Positions 6,045 to 11,022 of a DNA stretch of 11,022 nucleotides are shown piece after piece. The notes beneath the pieces are model-generated. The model did no database searches, was not told the origin of the DNA, and was given only the letters and a program-made list of their open reading frames with translations. This stretch comes from an uncultured Paracoccaceae bacterium (GTDB lineage Bacteria; Pseudomonadota; Alphaproteobacteria; Rhodobacterales; Rhodobacteraceae): positions 1 to 11,022 of the forward strand of contig CALEZJ010000146.1 in the NCBI GenBank assembly GCA_937927885.1, read 5' to 3'. How positions within the stretch are numbered: position 1 is the stretch's first letter; each line of letters opens with the position of its first letter. The position numbers were made by a program, and so were the translations under genes.

Positions 6045-7226
6045 ATGATGGCCCCCCCATATCAGAGCGGCGCACGCCAAGGTCAACCGCCCGCCCACGG
6101 CGGGCCGACGAGGCACCCCCCGTCCAGCGGTCCGGGTCGGCGCGCGGCGCATCTTGCCTGGCGGGGCTGCGGCGCCGCGGCACTGTCGGCGCGCCCGGAC
6201 CTGACGCCGCCCGGAAATGTCGTCGCGGCCGTGATCGGCGCCGCGCGTCGCTTTGATCGGCTTGTCGCGCCGGGCACCCGGCGCCAACCCTTCGAGAGCC
6301 TCCTCGCGCAACGCGCCCGGCTCTCGCCAAGCCTGCCGATGCCGGTCTGGGGCGCCAACCTTCGGGGAACCGCGCGGCTATGGCGGCTTCGGGCCGGGTG
6401 GCTCGCCCTGAACCTGCCGCGCCCCTCGGACGTCGAGGCGCTGACAGCGCTGACCCTCGGCGACGTTTCTGCCTTTTCCCTGCCCCTCCTGCGCGACTGG
6501 TTCGCCGGGCAGGACGGGACACCGGTCCTTGATCGTGCCCGTGACCTCGGACTTGCGGCGGCTCTGGTTCCTCCCGGCCAGCCGCCGCAGGTTCAGGTCG
6601 AACCCTGGGTCTTTGCCCGAACCGGTGCCGCGCCGCGCCGGACTGAAAGGCCCCGTGTCGTCGATTTCTCCGGCCTCTGGGCCGGCCCGCTGGCGACACG
6701 CCTGCTCGCGGACGCCGGATGCGAGGTCTGGTCGGTGGACCTGCGCTCGCGGCAGGCGCGGGCCAGCCTGCCTCTCGACCACCGGTTCGAATCCCATCTG
6801 GCCGAGGGCAAACGGCGCCTCGTCTGTGACACCCTCGACGCGCCCGACCTGCGCGCTGCCCTCGGGGCGGCGGACATCGTTGTCACCGCGTCGCGCTGGG
6901 CGGCCTTGCAGCGCATGGGGCTGGACCTGCGCCCCGACCAGATCCACCTGTGCCTGACGGCCTACGGGTCCGACCCGGCCAATGCGGCGCGCATCGGCTT
7001 TGGCGACGATGCCGCGGCGGCGGCCGGTGCCGTGCTCTGGGACGACGACGGGACACCCGGGTTTGCCGCGGATGCCCTGGGCGATCCGGTTGCCGGCATG
7101 CTGGGCGCCGTGGCGGTGCTGCACCACCTGCACGCGGCCGAAGGGGGGCGGATCGACCTGTCCCTCGAACGGGCGTGCCGCTGGGCCATCGGGCCCGACC
7201 CGCTGGCGGGGTTGGGCCAGCCATGA
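6045..7226 (+). CDS. Family III (CaiB/BaiF-like) CoA-transferase with swapped lobe order
   Basis: Predicted enzyme that moves CoA between acyl-CoA and a carboxylic acid, 393 residues. In classical members the AGP motif is near residue 15-20; here RVVDFSGLWAGPLATRLLADAG starts at 204, so the nucleotide-binding half is C-terminal. The likely catalytic Asp is Asp347 in LGDPVAGM (345-352), matching the Asp169 region of formyl-CoA transferase. Before it, residues 105-180 (LRAGWLALNLPRPSDV and the ARDLGLAAALVPP stretch) look like the small lobe normally placed after the catalytic Asp. Proteins with this order are, from memory, known in actinobacteria. Residues 1-36 are Pro/Gly/Arg-rich and may be disordered or a mis-assigned start, but no other start codon occurs before family similarity begins near 37. 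ATG 6048 is equally possible. Its stop overlaps the amidohydrolase start (ATGA). Substrate unknown. Confidence 0.82.
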   Translation: MMAPPYQSGARQGQPPAHGGPTRHPPSSGPGRRAAHLAWRGCGAAALSARPDLTPPGNVVAAVIGAARRFDRLVAPGTRRQPFESLLAQRARLSPSLPMPVWGANLRGTARLWRLRAGWLALNLPRPSDVEALTALTLGDVSAFSLPLLRDWFAGQDGTPVLDRARDLGLAAALVPPGQPPQVQVEPWVFARTGAAPRRTERPRVVDFSGLWAGPLATRLLADAGCEVWSVDLRSRQARASLPLDHRFESHLAEGKRRLVCDTLDAPDLRAALGAADIVVTASRWAALQRMGLDLRPDQIHLCLTAYGSDPANAARIGFGDDAAAAAGAVLWDDDGTPGFAADALGDPVAGMLGAVAVLHHLHAAEGGRIDLSLERACRWAIGPDPLAGLGQP

Positions 7227-8623
7227 CCACCGCCATCCTCACCGACCTGACCGTAGAGGACCGCAGCGGATGGCGCGCCGTCGTCGAGAACGGCGTTCTC
7301 GTCGAATTGTCGCCCGCGCGCCCGGCGTCGCGCGGCGCGGGCCTGGACGCGCAGGGCGCCAGCCTTGTCCCCGCCTTGCACGACCATCATGTCCACCTTC
7401 GGGCCGAGGTGGCCCGGTCCTGGTCGGTCGATCTGCGCCATTCGACGTGCCGGGCCGACCTTGCCGCTGCCCTGTCCCGCGCGCGGCCGGGTCCCGATGG
7501 CTGGGTCCGCGGTGTCGGCTATGACGAGGACCGGGTGGGCTGGCTGACCCGGACGATCCTCGACACCGTCCGGGCGGATGCCGTCCCCGTCAAGGTGCAG
7601 CACCGCAGCGGGCATCTGTGGGTGCTGAACTCGGTCGGCTGCGAGGCGCTGGGCGAAACGGGCGTCCGGATTGACGCCGACGGCCTGGCCTGGGATCAGG
7701 ATGCCCGGATGCCCGGCGCCGAACCGACCCGCGCCGCCATCGCCACCGGCCTGCGCGCGCTGTGCCGCGCGATACGCGCCCAGGGATGCGTCGGCGTCAC
7801 CGACATGACCGCCGGGCAGACCCGGGCCGACATCCGGTCGCTTGCCGACGCCGGTCGCGGATGGCTCGACATCGGCGCCTATGGGGGTGCCTTTCCCGAT
7901 GTGGCCTGGCAAAAGATCCTGATCGAGGATCACGACCTGCCCGATCCGGACCATCTGGCCCGCCGCATCGCCGGGGCAGGGCGCGCTGCCGTGCATGCCG
8001 TCTCGCGTGAGGCGGCCGCGCTCCTGGTTGCCGCCATCGGGCCGCACGGCGGCCGCGTGCGGCTGGAACACGGGTTTGTCCTCGACCCCGACCTGATCGC
8101 GATGCTGGCCCGGACCGGAATGTCGGTCGGGGTGCAGCCGGGGTTCATCCTCAGCCGGGGCGACGGGCTGATCCGGCAACTGGCCGCCGCCGATCTGGCC
8201 GATTACCAGCGGCTCAGGTCCCTGAAGAACGCGGGGCTCACCCTGTTCGGCGGCACGGATCGCCCCTTCGCGGTTGGCGATGTCTGGGCGGCGATGGCCG
8301 CCGCGGTGGATCGCCGGACCCGCACCGGCGCCTCTCTTGGTCCGGACGAGGCCCTGACCCCGGAAGAGGCCTTTGCCCTGTTCACCCCCACCGGTCTTCG
8401 GGACGGCGCCGGGGCGCCCAGGGTCCGGGTGGGCGATGCGGGTGCGTTCTGTCTGCTGGATCGATCGTGGCGCGCGGCCAGGGATTCGCTGGGCGGGACG
8501 CGGGTCAGACTGACGGTCCCGGCCGCAAACGACTCTGGCACGGCCGCGCCTTCGCCGTCGCGACGGCGCGGGATCTACCCCCTCTTGGAGGAGGAAGAGG
8601 GGAGGGAGGTTCGGCATTGCTGA
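7223..8623 (+). CDS. Metal-dependent amidohydrolase, YtcJ-like (Amidohydro_3) group
   Basis: Predicted metal-dependent hydrolase of amide or related bonds, 466 residues, no signal peptide. It follows the family layout: N-terminal beta part with VENGVLVEL (21-29), metal-binding LHDHHVHL with His56 and His58 (52-59), KVQHRSGHLWVLNS (124-137), a QKILIED segment (230-236) with Lys231 where this group carries its active-site Lys, His258 in AVHAVSREA, His283 in RLEHGFV, and the catalytic Asp346 in GGTDRPF (343-349). The ATG at 7223 overlaps the preceding stop, implying translational coupling with the CoA-transferase; the frame is open upstream but there overlaps that gene. Residues from about 437 on lie beyond the usual family end and are encoded by palindromic DNA. 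N-acyl, formamide or cyclic-amide hydrolysis are possible; the exact substrate cannot be inferred. Confidence 0.9.
   Translation: MTTAILTDLTVEDRSGWRAVVENGVLVELSPARPASRGAGLDAQGASLVPALHDHHVHLRAEVARSWSVDLRHSTCRADLAAALSRARPGPDGWVRGVGYDEDRVGWLTRTILDTVRADAVPVKVQHRSGHLWVLNSVGCEALGETGVRIDADGLAWDQDARMPGAEPTRAAIATGLRALCRAIRAQGCVGVTDMTAGQTRADIRSLADAGRGWLDIGAYGGAFPDVAWQKILIEDHDLPDPDHLARRIAGAGRAAVHAVSREAAALLVAAIGPHGGRVRLEHGFVLDPDLIAMLARTGMSVGVQPGFILSRGDGLIRQLAAADLADYQRLRSLKNAGLTLFGGTDRPFAVGDVWAAMAAAVDRRTRTGASLGPDEALTPEEAFALFTPTGLRDGAGAPRVRVGDAGAFCLLDRSWRAARDSLGGTRVRLTVPAANDSGTAAPSPSRRRGIYPLLEEEEGREVRHC
8553..8602 (+). repeat. Two palindromes inside the 3' end of the amidohydrolase gene
   Basis: CGCCGTCGCGACGGCG (8553-8568) is a perfect 16-base palindrome. 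Ten bases further, CCCCTCTT (8579-8586) pairs perfectly with AAGAGGGG (8595-8602) around the loop GGAGGAGG. Both are inside the last 24 codons and encode the atypical Arg- and Glu-rich tail. The arrangement looks like an extragenic palindromic or terminator-like element that the reading frame has run into. It may weaken transcription into, or protect the mRNA before, the ABC transporter genes. Confidence 0.5.
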
Positions 8624-8662
8624 CGGCGTGCCGACCCTCTCGACGACGCGAACCAAAAACTC

Positions 8663-8668
8663 AGGAGG
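8663..8668 (+). promoter_or_regulatory. Ribosome binding site that fixes the ABC binding-protein start
   Basis: AGGAGG lies 10 bases before the ATG at 8679. It selects this ATG over one at 8628, which would place 17 polar residues before the signal peptide. Confidence 0.75.
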
Positions 8669-8678
8669 AGATACTGGA

Positions 8679-10190
8679 ATGCAACCAAGATTGAAGAAAC
8701 CGCTCCCGGCGGCGCTGGTTCTGGCCCTCATGCTGGCGAATCCCGCCGGCGCGCAGGGCAATGCCGATGTTCCGACGATCCGCGTGGGGGTGATGCAGAT
8801 CGAACCGACATGGGACCCGTCGCGGACCATCGGCGCCTTGACGATGCCGCTGATGAAGCTGGTCTATGACAGCCTGACGGTCATCGGGCCGGACGGAACC
8901 GTTGTCCCGCAACTGGCGACGGGGTGGACCTCGGACGATGCGGGACAAAGCTTTGTCTTCACGTTGCGCGAGGATGTCACCTTCACCAACGGCGACACCT
9001 TCGACGCCGAAGACGTCCGGGCAAGCCTCGACTATTATGTCAACACCCCGACCTCGACGATCGGCGCCCTGCTGGGCAACATCGCCGAGATCATCGTCGA
9101 GGGGCCGCACCAGGTGCGGTTCGTCCAGCGGGTTCCGGACGTGACCCTGCCGGCGGTCTTTACCGACAGGGCGGGGATGATGCTGTCCGCCGACGTCATC
9201 GCCAGCGGCGATTTCGCGGTCCCGGTCGGCTCCGGGCCCTATGTGCTGGTCGCCGAACAGCCCGGCGTCAGCCAGGAATTCGAGGCCAATCCCGACCACT
9301 GGAATCCTGACAACGTGGGCGCCGGCAGGATCATCGCCCTGCGATACGAGGATCCGGTCGCCCGGGCAAACGGGCTGCGCAGCGGCGATCTGGACATGAC
9401 CGTGGTCTCCGCCAACCAGATCGCCGAGGTCATGACCACCTCGGGGATCCAGACCTACCAGATCCGCGGCCGCCAGTTGCGGGGCCTGACCCTGAACCCG
9501 AACGTCTACGAGCCGCTGCGCGACGAACGGGTGCGCCGCGCGCTGGATCTCTCGATCAACCGCGTCGGGCAGGCGCAGGGCATCCTGCTGGGCGAAGGCG
9601 AAGCGGCCTCGCAATATGTGCTCAGCACCAGCCCCTATTTCGCCCCCGACGTGGAACCGATCCCCTATGACCTCGATCAGGCCCGCGCGCTTCTGGCCGA
9701 GGCCGGGCATGCCGACGGCCTCTCCTTCACCATGACCTCGCCGCCCCGCTACCGGCGCGAGGCCGAGGCGCTTCAGGCCGACTGGGCGCAGATCGGCGTG
9801 ACCGTCGACCTGATCTTTCCCGCCGGGGCCGGCAATGCGCGCGCTATCTGGTACGACCAGACGGTCCCGGTCGGCATCTGGGCCATCGACGGGCGCAATG
9901 ATCTGGGGATCTTCTATCGGGCCCTCTTTGCGCCGGATGCCGCCTTCAACCCCAGCCGCCAGGCGCCCGAAGACCTGATCGCCCTCATCACCGAGGCGAA
10001 CACCCGGGTGAACGAGGACGAGCGCCGCGCGGTCTTTGCCGAGATCGCGCAACTGGTGACAACGCAGACCCAGATCCAGATTCCGATGAGTTTCGAGTAT
10101 CAGATCGTCGCCTATGGCGGCAGGCTGACCAACGTGACGCCGTGGCAGGGCGGCTTTCCCTACCTGCACGGGGTGGGCGTTTCGAACTGA
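8679..10190 (+). CDS. ABC transporter substrate-binding protein, family 5 (DppA/OppA-like)
   Basis: Periplasmic receptor of an ABC importer, 503 residues, typical for family 5. A signal peptide is clear: KK at 6-7, a hydrophobic core to about 20, and cleavage expected after AGA (23-25); there is no lipobox Cys. The mature part shows family blocks: LVYDSLTVIGPDGTVVPQLA, the FTLREDVTFTNGDTFDAEDV region, VGSGPYVLV, NPDHWNPDN, and LRDERVRRALDLSINR. The chosen start has a strong ribosome binding site and gives a proper signal peptide. A DppB/OppB-type permease gene follows after 64 nt. Family members carry peptides, opines, nickel or various small molecules; the linkage to a CoA-transferase and an amidohydrolase suggests a small amide or acid, but that is inference. 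Confidence 0.94.
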   Translation: MQPRLKKPLPAALVLALMLANPAGAQGNADVPTIRVGVMQIEPTWDPSRTIGALTMPLMKLVYDSLTVIGPDGTVVPQLATGWTSDDAGQSFVFTLREDVTFTNGDTFDAEDVRASLDYYVNTPTSTIGALLGNIAEIIVEGPHQVRFVQRVPDVTLPAVFTDRAGMMLSADVIASGDFAVPVGSGPYVLVAEQPGVSQEFEANPDHWNPDNVGAGRIIALRYEDPVARANGLRSGDLDMTVVSANQIAEVMTTSGIQTYQIRGRQLRGLTLNPNVYEPLRDERVRRALDLSINRVGQAQGILLGEGEAASQYVLSTSPYFAPDVEPIPYDLDQARALLAEAGHADGLSFTMTSPPRYRREAEALQADWAQIGVTVDLIFPAGAGNARAIWYDQTVPVGIWAIDGRNDLGIFYRALFAPDAAFNPSRQAPEDLIALITEANTRVNEDERRAVFAEIAQLVTTQTQIQIPMSFEYQIVAYGGRLTNVTPWQGGFPYLHGVGVSN

Positions 10191-10223
10191 CCTGACAGCG
10201 TCAGGGGCGCCCGCGCCCCTGAC
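10191..10223 (+). terminator. Intercistronic hairpins between binding protein and permease
   Basis: GTCAGGGGCGC (10200-10210) and GCGCCCCTGAC (10213-10223) are exact complements separated by CC, giving a very stable stem directly after the binding-protein stop. CCTGAC (10191-10196) can instead pair with GTCAGG (10200-10205), so a small alternative hairpin competes for the same strand. No T-run follows. In binding-protein operons such elements usually protect the upstream mRNA or partly stop transcription, so that binding protein exceeds permease. Confidence 0.65.
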
Positions 10224-10254
10224 ACCCGGACCGGCAATCAATTCGGGGGCCGCC

Positions 10255-11022
10255 ATGCGCGACCAATCCACATCCGCTGGCGTTCCGTCGCGCCGATGGG
10301 CGGAGTTCTTCGTCCTGCCGCTCGCGCGGTTCCTTGCCGCCAGTTCCCTGCGCGCGGTCCTGCTGCTGCTGGTCATCTCGCTCATCGTCTTCGGACTGAA
10401 CAGGCTGATCCCCGGCGATCCGGCGCTGGACCTCGCCGGCGAGAACGCAACACCCGAGGTCATCGACGCCATCCGCCGCGAACTGGGTCTGGATCGGCCC
10501 TGGACCCTCCAGTACGGCACATGGCTCGGCGACATCCTGACCGGCGACCTTGGCCAGTCGATCATGTACAACGTGCCCGTCGTTGACCTGATCATCCAGC
10601 GCCTGCCGCCGACCGCCTCGCTGGCGCTGGTCGCGATCCTTCTCGCGGTGACGTTCGGCCTGATCGGCGGCGTCGCGGCGGCGCATTGGCGCGGCCAGTG
10701 GCCGGACCGGGTCATCACGGCGATTTCGACGGTCGGCATCGCCACGCCGCATTTCTGGGTCGGGCTGATCCTGATCCTGACCTTCTCGATCCATTTCAAC
10801 CTGTTCCCGGCATCCGGCTACAAACCGCTGTCCGACGGGATAGGGCCCTGGCTGCGCAGCCTGCTGCTGCCCGGCATCGCGCTCAGCTTTGCGCTGGGGG
10901 CCGAACTGCAACGGCAGACGCGCTCGTCCATCGCCGATGTGCTGACGCAGGATTACATCCGGACCGCCCGCGCCCAGGGCCTGTCGCGCGCCCATGTGCT
11001 GTGGGTCCGCGCCCTGCGCAAC
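10255..11022 (+). CDS. ABC transporter permease, DppB/OppB family (3' truncated by window edge)
   Basis: Inner-membrane channel subunit of the ABC importer served by the binding protein just upstream. The first 256 residues are in the window. The N-terminal membrane segment (about 33-50) is followed by LIPGDPALDL (51-60), RRELGLDRPW (74-83), the YGTWLGDILTGDLGQS stretch (87-102) and RLPPTASLAL (116-125), all typical of DppB/OppB. The cytoplasmic EAA loop that contacts the ATPase is reached at DYIRTARAQGLSRAHVLWVRALRN (233-256), where the window ends. About 60-80 further residues are expected. The start has only a weak G-run (10245-10249) before it. A DppC-like permease and one or two ATPase genes should follow outside the window. 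Confidence 0.94.
   Translation, partial: MRDQSTSAGVPSRRWAEFFVLPLARFLAASSLRAVLLLLVISLIVFGLNRLIPGDPALDLAGENATPEVIDAIRRELGLDRPWTLQYGTWLGDILTGDLGQSIMYNVPVVDLIIQRLPPTASLALVAILLAVTFGLIGGVAAAHWRGQWPDRVITAISTVGIATPHFWVGLILILTFSIHFNLFPASGYKPLSDGIGPWLRSLLLPGIALSFALGAELQRQTRSSIADVLTQDYIRTARAQGLSRAHVLWVRALRN

Noticed and set aside
5050..6048. Plus-strand open frame of 332 codons opposite the hydrolase
   Set aside because: Although a GGAGG-like site precedes an ATG at 5062, the protein is low-complexity and antisense to a clear alpha/beta hydrolase.
6028..6699. N-terminal extension of the hydrolase frame on the minus strand to 6699
   Set aside because: Arg/Gly/Ala-rich translation antisense to the CoA-transferase; family similarity begins only near residue 30 from the ATG at 6027.
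6950..7222. N-terminal extension of the amidohydrolase frame to 6950
   Set aside because: Overlaps the conserved end of the CoA-transferase, including its likely catalytic Asp, and looks like low-complexity shadow translation.
6962..10799. Very long minus-strand frames (622 and 712 codons) opposite the amidohydrolase and ABC genes
   Set aside because: They are antisense to genes with clear motifs, and their composition (Gly/Arg/Asp/Gln rich) is that of shadow frames in GC-rich DNA.
1..11022. CRISPR arrays, tRNA genes, insertion sequences, phage or defence genes
   Set aside because: No regular repeats, cloverleaf signatures, transposase motifs or terminal repeats were seen on either strand.

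Overview
The window is GC-rich bacterial DNA with strong G/C third-position bias. Almost every base belongs to a catabolism or transport gene. Codon use, the gene families and the gene style suggest an alphaproteobacterium, probably Rhodobacterales (Paracoccus/Rhodobacter relatives). That placement is inferred from style; no marker gene is present. There are no tRNA, rRNA, CRISPR or insertion-sequence signatures.

Left block (1-3962, + strand): the 3' two thirds of a Rieske non-heme iron oxygenase that resembles the O-demethylase DdmC/VanA type, an adrenodoxin-type [2Fe-2S] ferredoxin (DdmB-like), and a complete TRAP transporter (periplasmic binding protein, small DctQ permease, large DctM permease). 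Spacing is tight: a 3-nt gap, then an ATGA overlap. The simplest reading is uptake of an organic acid by the TRAP system followed by oxygenation or O-demethylation. The ferredoxin passes electrons from a reductase that is not in view.

Middle block (4032-6027, - strand): an aromatic-type LysR regulator, convergent with the TRAP genes and separated from them by a GC-rich hairpin, and an alpha/beta hydrolase upstream of it in the same direction.

Right block (6045-11022, + strand): a family III (CaiB/BaiF-like) CoA-transferase whose two lobes are in swapped order, an amidohydrolase of the YtcJ-like (Amidohydro_3) group coupled to it by an ATGA overlap, a family 5 ABC substrate-binding protein, and the beginning of a DppB/OppB-type permease cut by the window edge. 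A strong intercistronic hairpin lies between binding protein and permease. The CoA-transferase and hydrolase genes diverge with only 17 bp between their assigned starts.

Taken together this looks like an accessory catabolic island with two import systems (TRAP and ABC) and hydrolytic, oxygenative and CoA-dependent enzymes. The substrates cannot be read from the sequence. No wholly new system is evident; the least ordinary items are the permuted CoA-transferase, the amidohydrolase tail built from palindromic DNA, and the very short divergent junction.
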